Assembly: GCF_013003915.1 (NCBI RefSeq)
Contig: NZ_JABAIV010000009.1
Location: 1 to 64,000 of the forward strand
DNA length: 64,000 bases
Direction: 5' to 3'
Source of the DNA: Telluria aromaticivorans
GTDB lineage: Bacteria; Pseudomonadota; Gammaproteobacteria; Burkholderiales; Burkholderiaceae_D
Below, one piece after another: positions 8,450 to 17,872 of the stretch. Position numbers and translations under genes: made by a program. Within the stretch, counting starts at the first letter, position 1, and every line of letters begins with the position of its first letter. The notes beneath the pieces were generated by a model. That model ran no database searches and was not told the origin of the DNA. It saw only the letters and a program-made list of their open reading frames with translations.

Positions 8450-10022
8450 CGATCAGGCGTGGACGCGACGCGGGCGCGATCTTGCGAGCCTCGCGCGCGT
8501 CTTCCAGCTTGAACACCGACACGACCTGGTTCAGCGCCAGGGTCTGCTCGCGCAGCGACTCCGCCGCCGCGGCGGCTTCTTCCACCAGCGCCGCGTTCTG
8601 CTGGGTGGCGGTGTCCATCTCGCTCACCGCCATGTTGACCTGGGCGATACCCGCGCCCTGCTCCGCACTGGCGGTGCTGATCTCGCCGATGATGTCCATC
8701 ACGCGGCGCACGCTGGTAACGATCTCTCCCATCGTCGCGCCGGTCTCGCCGACCAGGCGGTTGCCGGCATCGACACGGGCCACCGAATCGTTGATCAGGC
8801 CCTTGATTTCCCTGGCCGCGGTTGCCGAGCGCTGCGCCAGGTTGCGCACTTCGCCCGCCACCACCGCGAAGCCGCGACCCTGCTCGCCGGCACGCGCCGC
8901 TTCGACTGCGGCGTTCAGCGCCAGGATATTCGTCTGGAAAGCGATACCGTCGATGACGCTGATGATGTCGACGATCTTGCGCGACGATTCACTGATCGAG
9001 GCCATGGTGCCGACCACCTGCTCGACCATGTGGCCGCCCCTGGCCGCCACGTCGCAGGCCGAGATGGCCAGCTGGTTCGCCTGCAGGGCATTTGCGGCAT
9101 TCTGCTGGACGGTCGCGGTGATCTCTTCCATCGACGACGCGGTTTCTTCGATGGCGCCCGCCTGGTGTTCGGTACGGGTCGACAGGTCCAGGTTGCCGCG
9201 TGCGATTTCATCCGATGCCACTGCGATGGTTTCAGCGCCGCCGCGTACCTGCGCCACGATGTTCTGCAGGCTGCCGGTCATGTCCTTGAGCGCCTGCAGC
9301 AGCTGGCCGGTTTCGTCGTCCGTACGAACCTCGATGACCGTGCGCAAGTCACCGGAAGCCACGCTCTGCGCCGCCTCGACGGCTTCGCCGAGCGGACGCG
9401 TGATCGAACGCGACACCAGCACACCTGCGACGACGGCCGCGATTGCGCCCAGCAGCATCAACATGTAACTGAGCAGCGTGGCGCGCTTGCCGACCGCCTC
9501 GGCCGCCACGACGGTCTCTGCGGTCTGCTTCGCCATGGCTTCATGGGCCTTCACCAGCAGCTCGGCCGGCGCGCGATCCATGCCCTTGACGGCCTTGTCG
9601 CCGGCGCCGGCATCGAATTCGGCAGCCGTGAAGTCGGCGAAACCGCGACGATAGCCTTCGCCCATCTTCTGGTGCGCCTGCCCGAACCTGGCCAGCAGCT
9701 CGCGCACCTCGCCCGCCGGCATGGCCGCAGCCAGGTCCTTGACGTCCTTGGCCAGCTCGCCTTCGTTTTTCTGGAAGGCGCTCCAGTACTTGGTACGCTG
9801 CTCCTCGTCCTTGCCGCGCAACAGGGTGTTCTTCCATTCCTGCGTCTGCAGCCGGAAGTGCGACAGCAGGCCTTCGACCCGCTGGGCGTGGGTGGACTGG
9901 ACCACTGCAGCGTTGTAGGTATCGACAGCGTGGTTCATTTGGCTCATGCCGAAGAAGCCGGCAGAGGCGACCACCAGGGTAACGGCGGCAAATCCGAGAG
10001 GTAGTTTACGGCTGAGTTTCAT
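8445..10022 (-). CDS. Methyl-accepting chemotaxis protein
   Basis: A 525-residue inner-membrane chemoreceptor. TM1 lies at about residues 8-30, a helical periplasmic ligand domain (four-helix-bundle type) at about 31-180, TM2 at about 185-205 (YMLMLLGAIAAVVAGVLV), then HAMP (SRSITRPLGEAVEAAQSVASGD). The cytoplasmic signalling domain has the conserved hairpin tip region IDGIAFQTNILALNAAVEAARAGEQGRGFAVVAGEVR. No C-terminal NWETF-type CheR/CheB tether is present. The MKLSRKLPLGF start is typical; an upstream ATG would add four residues. The TAG stop lies inside REP copy C. Ligand unknown. Confidence 0.9.
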   Translation of the reverse strand: MKLSRKLPLGFAAVTLVVASAGFFGMSQMNHAVDTYNAAVVQSTHAQRVEGLLSHFRLQTQEWKNTLLRGKDEEQRTKYWSAFQKNEGELAKDVKDLAAAMPAGEVRELLARFGQAHQKMGEGYRRGFADFTAAEFDAGAGDKAVKGMDRAPAELLVKAHEAMAKQTAETVVAAEAVGKRATLLSYMLMLLGAIAAVVAGVLVSRSITRPLGEAVEAAQSVASGDLRTVIEVRTDDETGQLLQALKDMTGSLQNIVAQVRGGAETIAVASDEIARGNLDLSTRTEHQAGAIEETASSMEEITATVQQNAANALQANQLAISACDVAARGGHMVEQVVGTMASISESSRKIVDIISVIDGIAFQTNILALNAAVEAARAGEQGRGFAVVAGEVRNLAQRSATAAREIKGLINDSVARVDAGNRLVGETGATMGEIVTSVRRVMDIIGEISTASAEQGAGIAQVNMAVSEMDTATQQNAALVEEAAAAAESLREQTLALNQVVSVFKLEDAREARKIAPASRPRLIA

Positions 10023-10198
10023 GACTGGTCTCATAAATCGGGCAAGGAACGCATGGCGGAATGCTCCACACTATGCGAGGCGCATGACCAGTCTACGAGA
10101 TTTGTGTCTTTACGGCAAAATTTATGCACATGAGAAAGTTTCTGACACATTCTTTGTCGCTCTGCAGCAACGCGCTCACCACGTTGGTGCACAAACTC

Positions 10199-11329
10199 TT
10201 AGAGAAGCACCATATTGTCCCGGTGAACCAGCTCCGGCCCCTCGACATAACCGAGGATGCGTTCGATCTCGGCCGACGAATGGCGCATGATGCGTCGCAC
10301 TTCGCTGCTGGCGTAGTTGGTCAGGCCGCGTGCCAGCGGCTGGCCCGCTTCGTCGATGCAGGTGATCACCTGCCCGCGCCCGAACTCGCCGCGCACGGCG
10401 ATGACCCCGATCGGCAGCAGCGACTTGCCTTCACGCACCAGCTTCTGCGCGGCCCCGGCATCGATGACGACCTCGCCGGTGGTGTGAAGGTGGTCGATCA
10501 TCCACTGGCGGCGCGCGGTCAGGCGGCCGGTCGGCGCGGTGAGCTGGGTGCCGATCGCCTCGCCGCCGGCCAGGCGGGTGAGCACGTCTTCTTCGCGGCC
10601 CCAGGCAATGATGGTGTGCGCGCCCGAACGTGCGGCGCGGCGCGCGGCCAGCACCTTGGTCAGCATGCCGCCGCGGCCCAGGCTGGAGCCGGCGCCGCCG
10701 GCCATCGCCTCGAGTACCGGGTCGCCGGCCTGGCCCTCGGCGATCAGGTGCGCCGCGGGATCCTTGCGCGGGTCGCTCGAGAACAGGCCGCGCTGGTCGG
10801 TCAGGATCACCAGCACGTCGGCTTCGATCAGGTTGGCCACCAGGGCGCCGAGGGTATCGTTGTCGCCGAACTTGATCTCGTCGGTGACGACGGTGTCGTT
10901 CTCGTTGATGATCGGGACCACGCCCAGGCGCAGCAGGGTGGTCAATGTCGAGCGCGCGTTCAGGTAGCGTTCGCGGTCGGCCAGGTCGGCATGGGTCAGC
11001 AGCACTTGCGCCGTCTTGACGCCGTGACTGCGGAAACTGTGCTCGTAAATCTGTGCCAGTCCCATCTGGCCGACGGCGGCGCAGGCTTGCAGTTCGTGGA
11101 TATCGGTCGGGCGCCTGGCGAAGCCGAGGCGCAGCATGCCTTCGGCGATGGCGCCCGAGGACACCAGCACGACTTCCTTGCCGAGGCCGCGCAGCGCGGC
11201 GATCTGGGAAGCCCAGCGGGCAATGGCGTTGTGGTCCAGGCCCCTCCCCTCGTCCGTGACGAGCGAGGAACCGACCTTGACGATGATGCGGGAGGCTTGC
11301 TGGAGGGCGGAGTGGGGAAATTGGGTCAT
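10199..11329 (-). CDS. proB: Glutamate 5-kinase
   Basis: A 376-residue enzyme catalysing the first step of proline biosynthesis, ATP-dependent phosphorylation of glutamate. The amino-acid-kinase domain starts with [11 protein letters not shown] and includes [31 protein letters not shown] and [14 protein letters not shown]-terminal PUA domain covers about residues 280-375 ([25 protein letters not shown]). Its start overlaps the stop of the preceding small membrane protein gene by 4 bases, and the order obgE-x-proB is common in betaproteobacteria. Confidence 0.95.
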   Translation of the reverse strand: MTQFPHSALQQASRIIVKVGSSLVTDEGRGLDHNAIARWASQIAALRGLGKEVVLVSSGAIAEGMLRLGFARRPTDIHELQACAAVGQMGLAQIYEHSFRSHGVKTAQVLLTHADLADRERYLNARSTLTTLLRLGVVPIINENDTVVTDEIKFGDNDTLGALVANLIEADVLVILTDQRGLFSSDPRKDPAAHLIAEGQAGDPVLEAMAGGAGSSLGRGGMLTKVLAARRAARSGAHTIIAWGREEDVLTRLAGGEAIGTQLTAPTGRLTARRQWMIDHLHTTGEVVIDAGAAQKLVREGKSLLPIGVIAVRGEFGRGQVITCIDEAGQPLARGLTNYASSEVRRIMRHSSAEIERILGYVEGPELVHRDNMVLL

Positions 11330-11772
11330 GGCGACAGGATTTTTCCTCGCGGCCTCAAGGCCAGCAGGGAAAGTCCCGCCAACAACTCGACCGCGCAGAC
11401 TGCTAATAATACCCCCTTCGGCAGCCCGATCGCGAATGCCGCGACAAGACGCCCGGCCGGCTGGGCCAGGAGGAACAATGCGGTGAGGTCGCCAAGGATG
11501 GGCTGGTCGCCCCGCCTGGCTGCCAAAAGTGCCAGCATCGCGGTAGCGAGCCGGACTCCGACGTAGATGGCGTAGAACTGGCTGTAGCCGTTCACGCCAA
11601 CGAGAAACACGCCCATCGCCGACGCAATGCGGTCGGGATCGAGCAATGCCGCCAATGCCGCCAGCGAACTGGCGGTGGCGACGAGTTGCAGCAGCTGGCT
11701 GCGTAGCCAGCCGCGGCTGATGCTGCGGCTGGCTTGCTTGCCAGGTGGTGCGACGGCCAACTTAGTCTTCAA
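11326..11772 (-). CDS. Small four-helix membrane protein (DUF4345-like)
   Basis: A 148-residue hydrophobic protein with about four membrane segments: [60 protein letters not shown] and [19 protein letters not shown]. The [20 protein letters not shown] segment resembles the DUF4345 family, but this is a weak resemblance. It overlaps the end of obgE by 11 bases and the start of proB by 4, so it is translated within the obgE-proB message. Function unknown. Confidence 0.65.
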   Translation of the reverse strand: MKTKLAVAPPGKQASRSISRGWLRSQLLQLVATASSLAALAALLDPDRIASAMGVFLVGVNGYSQFYAIYVGVRLATAMLALLAARRGDQPILGDLTALFLLAQPAGRLVAAFAIGLPKGVLLAVCAVELLAGLSLLALRPRGKILSP

Positions 11773-12874
11773 GGATCTTGAAGCGTGGGTCTTCCGGATC
11801 GATCGACGAGATGCCGCGCGCTTCCTCGGTCATCGAAGTTTCTTCGGCGCGCTGCGCGCTGTGGCGCTTCTCTTCCAGGTGCAGGTAGATCGCGTTGATC
11901 AGTTCCTGGCAGCCTTCGCGGTTCAGGGCCGAGATCTCGAAAATCGGGCCCTTCCAGGCCATGCGCTTGACGAAATCCTTGACGCGCTTCTTGCGCTCGG
12001 CCTCGTCCAGCACGTCGAGCTTGTTCAGCACGATCCAGCGCGGCTTGTTCAGCAGCTCTTCGTCGTACTTTTCGAGTTCCTTGACCAGCGCCTTGGCTTC
12101 CTTGACCGGATCGACATTCGCCTCGAACGAGGACAGGTCGACGATGTGCAGCAGCAGGCCGGTACGGGCCAGGTGGCGCAGGAACTGGTGGCCCAGGCCC
12201 AGGCCTTCGGACGCACCTTCGATCAGGCCCGGGATGTCGGCGATCACGAAGCTGCGCTCGTGCGACACGCGCACCACGCCCAGGTTCGGGTGCAGGGTCG
12301 TGAACGGGTAGTCGGCAATCTTCGGCTTAGCGTTCGACACGGCCGTGATGAAGGTCGACTTGCCGGCGTTCGGCATGCCCAGCAGGCCGACGTCGGCCAG
12401 CACTTTCAGTTCCAGGCGCAGGGTGCGGCGCTCGCCGTCCTTGCCCTCGGTCTTCTGGCGCGGCGCGCGGTTGGTCGAGGTCTTGAAATGGATGTTGCCC
12501 CAGCCGCCCTCGCCGCCCTTGGCCAGCAGTTCGCTCTGGCCGTGTTCGGTCAGGTCGGCGACGATCTCGCCGTTGACATCGTCGATGATCAGGGTGCCTA
12601 CCGGCATGCGCAGGTAAACGTCTTCCGCGCCCTTGCCGTAGCAATCCGAACCACGGCCTGGTTCGCCGTCCTTGCCGTGGTGGGTCTTCGAATAGCGGAA
12701 GTCCACCAGGGTGTTGATGTTACGGTCGGCCACCACGTAGATCGAGCCGCCCTTACCGCCGTCACCGCCGTCCGGGCCGCCGAACGGGCGGAACTTCTCG
12801 CGCAGGAACGAGGCGCACCCGTTGCCGCCGTCGCCGGCGATGACTTCAATTCTTGCTTCGTCGATAAACTTCAT
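11762..12874 (-). CDS. obgE: GTPase Obg (CgtA)
   Basis: A 370-residue ribosome-assembly GTPase. The N-terminal glycine-rich Obg fold ([19 protein letters not shown] to about residue 158) precedes the G domain with P-loop [10 protein letters not shown]3 DIPGL, G4 NKLD and the SALN G5-like motif. It associates with the 50S subunit in stringent and growth control. The C-terminal tail is short and acidic ([16 protein letters not shown]). Lies directly after rpmA and rplU as in most proteobacteria. Confidence 0.96.
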   Translation of the reverse strand: MKFIDEARIEVIAGDGGNGCASFLREKFRPFGGPDGGDGGKGGSIYVVADRNINTLVDFRYSKTHHGKDGEPGRGSDCYGKGAEDVYLRMPVGTLIIDDVNGEIVADLTEHGQSELLAKGGEGGWGNIHFKTSTNRAPRQKTEGKDGERRTLRLELKVLADVGLLGMPNAGKSTFITAVSNAKPKIADYPFTTLHPNLGVVRVSHERSFVIADIPGLIEGASEGLGLGHQFLRHLARTGLLLHIVDLSSFEANVDPVKEAKALVKELEKYDEELLNKPRWIVLNKLDVLDEAERKKRVKDFVKRMAWKGPIFEISALNREGCQELINAIYLHLEEKRHSAQRAEETSMTEEARGISSIDPEDPRFKILED

Positions 12875-12892
12875 GATGGTAACCGCTTAAAA

Positions 12893-12928
12893 ACTAAAAA
12901 GGCCCTACCTTGGGCAGAGCCTTTCGAT
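12893..12928 (-). terminator. Possible intrinsic terminator between rpmA and obgE
   Basis: On the minus strand GCCC AAGGTA GGGC closes a short stem, flanked by an imperfect AAAG/CTTT pairing, and is followed by CTTTTTAGTTTTT. The core stem is only 4 bp, so it may act as a partial terminator that raises ribosomal protein mRNA over obgE mRNA. Confidence 0.45.
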
Positions 12929-12982
12929 GGAAGGCTTGCGCCTTACAAAGAGCGCCGCTTGCGCGGCGCATGCATGCGTAAT

Positions 12983-13255
12983 TTACGCTGCGACTGCTTC
13001 GCTAGCAACGACGGTCACGAACTGCTTCGAGCCCACGCCTTGCTTGACGAACTTGACATGACCATCGACCAGCGCGAACAGGGTGTGATCCTTGCCGGTG
13101 CCGACGTTGGTGCCAGCGCGCACTGGGGTGCCGCGCTGACGGATGATGATGCCGCCGGCGTTGATCGCCTGGCCGCCGTAGACTTTCACGCCGAGGCGCT
13201 TGCTTTCTGAGTCACGGCCGTTGCGGGTAGTACCGCCGCCTTTTTTGTGTGCCAT
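12983..13255 (-). CDS. rpmA: 50S ribosomal protein L27
   Basis: A 90-residue protein with the universal [19 protein letters not shown] start and the family motifs [19 protein letters not shown]. It sits near the peptidyl-transferase centre. AAGGAG lies 7 bases upstream. Located 42 bp after rplU, with which it is cotranscribed from the promoter at 13690-13718. Confidence 0.98.
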   Translation of the reverse strand: MAHKKGGGTTRNGRDSESKRLGVKVYGGQAINAGGIIIRQRGTPVRAGTNVGTGKDHTLFALVDGHVKFVKQGVGSKQFVTVVASEAVAA

Positions 13256-13297
13256 TTACTTACTCCTTGATGACTGAACTGATGGACCGGTCGGCGA

Positions 13298-13609
13298 TTA
13301 GCCGTTGATCGAAACCACTTGGATTTCGGTGTAGTTCTGGCGGTGGCCCTGACGCTTTTGGTAGTGCTTACGACGACGCATCTTGAAGATACGCACTTTG
13401 TCGTGGCGACCTTGGGAAATCACCTTCACCAGAACCGTTGCACCTTCGACCAGCGGAGCCCCAAACTTGAGGCTGTCGCCCGCGCCAATGGCGAGGACCT
13501 GATCGATCGTGAGTTCGGAACCAATGTCAGCCGGTATCTGTTCTATTTTAAGTTTTTCGCCAGCGACAACTTTATACTGCTTGCCACCGGTTTTTATGAC
13601 CGCGTACAT
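13298..13609 (-). CDS. rplU: 50S ribosomal protein L21
   Basis: A 103-residue protein starting [14 protein letters not shown], the standard L21 N-terminus, and ending with [19 protein letters not shown]. Its length equals the E. coli protein, so upstream in-frame ATG codons are not used. It begins about 80 bp after a strong promoter; the leader between them contains two short stem-loops (CTGTTC/GAACAG and GCGTC/GACGC) whose function, if any, is unknown. Confidence 0.97.
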   Translation of the reverse strand: MYAVIKTGGKQYKVVAGEKLKIEQIPADIGSELTIDQVLAIGAGDSLKFGAPLVEGATVLVKVISQGRHDKVRIFKMRRRKHYQKRQGHRQNYTEIQVVSING

Positions 13610-13689
13610 GATTAGAAACCTCATCAAATGTTAAAAGAATCCCACCGGCGTCAGAGACGCTGAGCTGTTCGGAGGCCGGGGAACAGAGG

Positions 13690-13718
13690 ATTATACATAA
13701 CTCGCTGCAGCGCGTCAA
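13690..13718 (-). promoter_or_regulatory. Near-consensus sigma70 promoter of rplU-rpmA
   Basis: On the minus strand TTGACG (13718-13713), exactly 17 bases, then TATAAT (13695-13690). The match is 11 of 12 consensus bases, suitable for a strong ribosomal protein operon promoter. It stands about 80 bp before the rplU start codon. Confidence 0.88.
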
Positions 13719-13754
13719 AACGGGGCCACTATTTCGGACGAGCCGGCTTGGGGG

Positions 13755-13777
13755 CGTAGCGTAGGGGCAACGCTACG
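13755..13777. repeat. Short perfect hairpin between rplU and ispB
   Basis: CGTAGCGT and ACGCTACG form an 8-bp perfect stem with a 7-base loop (AGGGGCA). No T-tract follows, so it is not a convincing terminator. It includes the GTAG tetramer seen at the ends of the REP-like repeats, but lacks their paired-arm layout. Confidence 0.5.
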
Positions 13778-13886
13778 TCCGCGGCACGCCCCTGGCGACC
13801 CACTAGTCATCAGTGGGGGCAGCCTTCCCTTGCATGTCGTATAATCACCACTTAACCAAATACTCACTGTTTATTGCAGGTTCGCC

Positions 13887-14873
13887 TTGTCAGCCGCTAC
13901 CCAACACGCCCAGAACACCATCGCCCAATCGATCGCCACCGACATGGATGCCGTCAATGCGGTGATCCGACAGCGCCTGCACTCGGAAGTGAGCCTGGTG
14001 AACCAGATCGCCGAGTACATCATTAGTGCCGGCGGCAAGCGCATCCGGCCGGTGCTGGTGCTGCTGCTGGCAAACGCCTACGGCTACCGCGGCACCGCCC
14101 ACCACGAGCTGGCGGCGGTCGTCGAGTTCATCCATACCGCCACCCTGCTGCACGACGACGTGGTCGACGAATCGTCGATGCGGCGCGGCCGCCAGACCGC
14201 CAACGCCCTGTTCGGCAATGCCGCCTCGGTGCTGGTCGGCGACTTCCTGTACTCGCGTTCGTTCCAGATGATGGTCGCCCTGGACGACATGCGCATCATG
14301 CGCATCCTGTCCGACGCCACCAACGTGATCGCCGAAGGCGAAGTGCTGCAGCTGCTGAACATGCACGACCCGGACGTGACGCACGAGAGCTACCTCAAGG
14401 TGATCCGCTCCAAGACCGCCAAGCTGTTCGAAGCCGCGGCCGAGCTGGGCGCCCTGATCGCCGGCGCCGACGACGCGCAAATCGAAGCGGCCGGTGAATA
14501 TGGCCGCTCGCTGGGCACCGCCTTCCAGCTGATCGACGACGTGCTCGACTACGCCGGCGACGCCGCCGAGATCGGCAAGAACCTGGGCGACGACCTGCGC
14601 GAAGGCAAACCTACCCTGCCGCTGATCTGGCTGATGGACCACGGCACCCCCGAGCAGCGCGAGCTGGTGCGCAACTGCATCGAGCACGGCGACGAAGCCC
14701 AGTTCGAAGCGGTGCTCGCGGCAGTCACGTCGAGCGGCGCGCTGGACTACACCCGCCAGCAGGCGGAACAGGCCGGCAAGCGCGCGGCCGAAGCGATCTC
14801 TGGTTTGCCGGACAGTGTGTACAAGTCCAGCCTGTTGCAGCTCTGCAGCTTCGCTGTTGACAGGAACCACTGA
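13887..14873 (+). CDS. ispB: Octaprenyl diphosphate synthase-type polyprenyl synthetase
   Basis: A 328-residue trans-isoprenyl diphosphate synthase making the side chain of ubiquinone. The first aspartate-rich motif is DDVVDES with upstream GGKRIRP, and the second is LIDDVLDYAGD. The GKPTLPLI substrate motif is present. The likely start is TTG, preceded by an AGG-containing stretch; the next ATG would remove about 20 residues. A TATAAT at 13840-13845 may be its -10 box, with no clear -35. It is in the usual place opposite rplU. Confidence 0.9.
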   Translation: MSAATQHAQNTIAQSIATDMDAVNAVIRQRLHSEVSLVNQIAEYIISAGGKRIRPVLVLLLANAYGYRGTAHHELAAVVEFIHTATLLHDDVVDESSMRRGRQTANALFGNAASVLVGDFLYSRSFQMMVALDDMRIMRILSDATNVIAEGEVLQLLNMHDPDVTHESYLKVIRSKTAKLFEAAAELGALIAGADDAQIEAAGEYGRSLGTAFQLIDDVLDYAGDAAEIGKNLGDDLREGKPTLPLIWLMDHGTPEQRELVRNCIEHGDEAQFEAVLAAVTSSGALDYTRQQAEQAGKRAAEAISGLPDSVYKSSLLQLCSFAVDRNH

Positions 14874-14929
14874 GCAAAATTATATTAATACTTCCCGAGG
14901 CAGAGCTGTTTCAGGCGCCTCGAACCAGT

Positions 14930-15006
14930 CGGGGTGTAGCTTAGCCCGGTAGAGCGCTACGTTCGGGACGTAGAGGCCGGAGGTTCGAATCCTCTCACCC
15001 CGACCA
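14930..15006 (+). tRNA. tRNA-Pro (anticodon CGG)
   Basis: A 77-base cloverleaf with acceptor stem CGGGGTG / CACCCCG, an encoded CCA end at 15004-15006, anticodon stem CTACG / CGTAG and loop TTCGGGA. The anticodon CGG at 14964-14966 reads CCG. The T arm GGAGGTTCGAATCCTC is canonical. Confidence 0.96.
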
Positions 15007-16133
15007 AATTTCCCCCTTTCCAGCAAATCAACACGCACTGTGCCGATCCTGGCAGTCTTACGTCTGCATGCGCGTATCAGCCAAGATCAAAAGCTACCGA
15101 ATCGAAGCCAGTCCGTCCTGACAAGTCAGATGCTTCGAGAATGGCCGGACAATCAAGCCGAGCAAAAAGAATACGGACAAACAGGAAGCGATCGAGTACC
15201 CGAAAGCGACCTATAACCGAATACTGCACGCGCAAGCAACCGGCCGGGCACTCACGCAGACACACGCTTCGACTACTGCGCAAACAAGATGCTCGACGTG
15301 CAAACGTCACGCGTGGAGCGTGGAGCGTGGAGAGCTTTCCAAGATAGCGCACGACTACGACATCCAGTTACTGTACGTACTCACCTCACTTGCCGATACC
15401 GCGCACACCAAGCCCCTGGCCGCGAACTTGAGCGTGCGCGGCATGTGGACCGACGATCCCACCAGGACAAAAGATCCCATCGCCTACTAGCGAAAGGCAG
15501 GTGCCGAGTGGGAGCGTCTGCATCATCCGAGCAAGCGCGGAGGCGTCCGGCCGGCTGATCATCACCCGCAACCCGGATGACTTCGGCGGAGATGGTCCAA
15601 ACCTACGCATGCCATACGAAATCGTTGACCGAGTTACCGTTAACGTCAAACCTCCGCCGATCAAGAAGTCGCTTGAGCGCCGCCCCCACTACCGCGCCCC
15701 GCCCCGCCCCCAAGCTCATGCACCCGTGTCCTTGGCACCGGATATCCCGGTAGCCGCAGTGGAAGATGGCCCCCGACAACTGCCGTCGCGCCGCATGCGT
15801 CCCCCGTCGGATGACGGCCGCCAGCGCATTCGGATCCTGTCCAGCCGGCCGTTACGCCCCGGTAACGATTTCTTCTCCTTGGAACCATAGTGGTTGGCGA
15901 CTTGCCATCGTCCTGCGCATTGCGCAAGTAGGGATCGCTCAGACCCACAAGACGCAGTTGCCCTGCTGGTAAGCGGAGCAAGGCCATTCAACGCCTTGAT
16001 TCATTACACCGGGTATCAAGTCATTTGCTCGATACCACATTTATCTCCCTCGAAGGAACAACTACAGTGGATTCATGCCGCCGGGATCAACTGACCAAGG
16101 CGTCCAACCTAAGCTCATCGATTGGAACTACAA
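15007..16133. other. 1.1-kb gene-poor stretch after tRNA-Pro, probably decayed DNA
   Basis: No intact gene is convincing here. The base composition is less GC-rich and codon use in all frames lacks the strong third-position GC of the neighbours. One frame around 15540-15640 reads GRLIITRNPDDFGG then RMPYEIV, resembling the C-terminal end of a PIN-domain (VapC-like) protein, but the frame lacks a plausible N-terminal half. Another frame ending near 15490 (LAANLSVRGMW) has no recognised match. tRNA-Pro genes are common integration sites, so this may be the eroded remains of an integrated element. No duplicated tRNA 3' end was found as an attachment site. Confidence 0.5.
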
Positions 16134-16880
16134 ATGAACACAAACTCGACCAAGACTGTCATCGTTACCGGCGCATCCAGCGGCATCGGGTTCGCCATCG
16201 CCCAGGCCTACCTGGAGCGCGGCTACAACGTGGTTGGCAATGCGCGCACCCTGGACCGCCTTGAAGCGGCCGCAGCCAAACTGGGCAACCCGGCCAACTT
16301 CCTGCTGGTGCCTGGCGACATCTCCCGCGCCTCGACCGCCGTCGAGCTGTTCACCCGCGCCATCGCGACCTTCGGCAAGGTCGACATCCTGATCAACAAC
16401 GCTGGCATCTTCATCCCGAAGGCAGTCGCCGACTACACTGAAGCTGATCTCGACTCCATTGTCAACACCAACCTGAAGGGCTTCTTCTTCCCTTCGCAGC
16501 AGGCGGCCAAGCACATGAGCGCGAACAAGAGCGGCCACATCGTGACCATCACCGCCGCTGTTGCCATGCAGCCCAACGTCAAGGTGTCAGCGCTGCTGCC
16601 GGTGCTGATCAAAGGCGGCCTGAACAGCGCGACGCGTGGCCTGGCCATCGAACTCGCGGCGTCGAACGTGAAAGTCAACGCCGTCGCCCCCGGCATCATC
16701 GATACGCCGATGCACGGCCAGGATGAGGCCACGCAGAGTTTCCTGAAACAGCTGGCACCGAACGGCGCCATCGGCGAAACGCAAGACGTGGTCAACGCCG
16801 TGCTGTATCTGACCGATTCGACCTTCACCAGCGGCACGGTGATGGCAATTGATGGCGGCGCAACCGCAGGCACCTGGTAA
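16134..16880 (+). CDS. Atypical short-chain dehydrogenase/reductase
   Basis: A 248-residue Rossmann-fold SDR. The cofactor motif TGASSGIG (residues 12-19) and NNAG are intact. The catalytic residues are not: the usual Ser position reads ITAAVA, and the YxxxK motif reads P156-V-L-I-K160, so the tyrosine is a proline while the lysine remains. The C-terminal VAPGIIDTP and SGTVMAIDGG motifs are normal for the classical family. It may bind NAD(P) but use different chemistry or none. First gene of a five-gene co-directional cluster; the next starts 31 bp on. ATG chosen over a TTG 12 bases upstream. Confidence 0.85.
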   Translation: MNTNSTKTVIVTGASSGIGFAIAQAYLERGYNVVGNARTLDRLEAAAAKLGNPANFLLVPGDISRASTAVELFTRAIATFGKVDILINNAGIFIPKAVADYTEADLDSIVNTNLKGFFFPSQQAAKHMSANKSGHIVTITAAVAMQPNVKVSALLPVLIKGGLNSATRGLAIELAASNVKVNAVAPGIIDTPMHGQDEATQSFLKQLAPNGAIGETQDVVNAVLYLTDSTFTSGTVMAIDGGATAGTW

Positions 16881-16911
16881 TACCACACCTCCACCTCCAA
16901 AAGGAACTGTC

Positions 16912-17139
16912 ATGCCATACGTAAATATTCGCATTACCAAAGAAGGCGCTACTCCTGAACAGAAACTCGAACTGATCAAGGGTTCGACTGAATTGCTGCA
17001 GCGCGTGCTGAACAAGAATCCGGCCACCACCTTCGTCATCATCGACGAAGTCGAAACCGACAGCTGGGGCCTGGCCGGCGAAAACATCACCACCCTCCGC
17101 GCGCGCGAGGCGGCCGAGAAAGCCAAGGAGCAAAAATGA
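16912..17139 (+). CDS. 4-oxalocrotonate tautomerase family protein
   Basis: A 75-residue protein MPYVNIRITKEGATPEQK. After removal of Met the N-terminal proline is the catalytic base of this superfamily. The conserved (T/S)PEQK helix start and the strand TTFVIIDEV are present. Small tautomerases of this kind are hexameric cytoplasmic enzymes; substrate is unknown. AAGGAA lies 6 bases before the start, which excludes an upstream in-frame ATG located inside the SDR gene. Its stop overlaps the next gene by ATGA. Confidence 0.85.
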   Translation: MPYVNIRITKEGATPEQKLELIKGSTELLQRVLNKNPATTFVIIDEVETDSWGLAGENITTLRAREAAEKAKEQK

Positions 17140-17786
17140 AACTGGTCTTCGTTGGCGATCCGATGTGCTCGTGGTGCTACGGCTTCGGCAAGGAGCTGAG
17201 CATCCTGACCGAGCGGCATCCGGAACTGCAACTGGAGATCCTGGTTGGCGGCGTGCGGGCTGGCGCCACCGACCTGCTCGACGAAGCGGGCAAGCAGTTC
17301 CGCCTCGGCCACTGGGCACGGGTCGAGGCCAGCAGCGGTCTGCCGTTTAACCGCGAGGCGCTGATGGGCCGCACGAACTTCGTGTACGACACCGAGCCGG
17401 TCTGCCGCGCCGTCGTCACGGCCCGGCGCCTGGCGCCCGAGGCGGACCAGTTGAAGGTGTTCCGCGCTTTGCAGCACGCTTTCTACGTCGACGGTCTCGA
17501 CACCACCAGCGGCGCAGTGCTGGCCGAGGTGGCAGCGGAGGCGTTGTCGAAGGACGGTCATCCGGTGTCGCAGGCAGCCTTCTTCGCCGAGTACCAGCAG
17601 GTGGCCACGGTGGCGGCAACGCGCACCGAGTTCGCCCAGGTGCGCGCCATCGGCATCAGCAGCTTCCCTGCACTGTTGCTGGAAGCGGACGGCCGGCTGT
17701 TTGAAATCAGCCCCGGCTACGCACATGCCGATCAGCTCGAGCGGCAGTTGGCGGCAGTACTGCAGCACCAGGTCGTGAAGATCTGA
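17136..17786 (+). CDS. DsbA/FrnE-family thioredoxin-fold protein
   Basis: A 216-residue thioredoxin-fold protein without signal peptide, hence cytoplasmic. The redox motif is C-S-W-C near residue 11 (GDPMCSWCYGFG), and the cis-proline loop is SSFPALLL near residue 175. The DPMCSWCYGF start is typical of the FrnE-like branch, which includes oxidoreductases and relatives of 2-hydroxychromene-2-carboxylate isomerase. Translation is coupled to the tautomerase gene (4-base overlap). Substrate unknown; the cluster context suggests small-molecule metabolism. Confidence 0.82.
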   Translation: MKLVFVGDPMCSWCYGFGKELSILTERHPELQLEILVGGVRAGATDLLDEAGKQFRLGHWARVEASSGLPFNREALMGRTNFVYDTEPVCRAVVTARRLAPEADQLKVFRALQHAFYVDGLDTTSGAVLAEVAAEALSKDGHPVSQAAFFAEYQQVATVAATRTEFAQVRAIGISSFPALLLEADGRLFEISPGYAHADQLERQLAAVLQHQVVKI

Positions 17787-17872
17787 TCACCGCGCGCCTG
17801 TTCGGCGAGGGCCTGCGCCGGCTGACGCAGCGCCTCGGCTAATCGCCACCACCACCTCAATGGAAAGCATAT

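Noticed and set aside
13610..13690. Ribosomal protein leader autoregulation element before rplU
   Set aside because: Two short stems are visible but they match no leader structure I can name; not listed as a feature.
14980..15006. tRNA-Pro 3' end as an attachment site
   Set aside because: No second copy of the tRNA end was found downstream and no integrase gene is present in the window.
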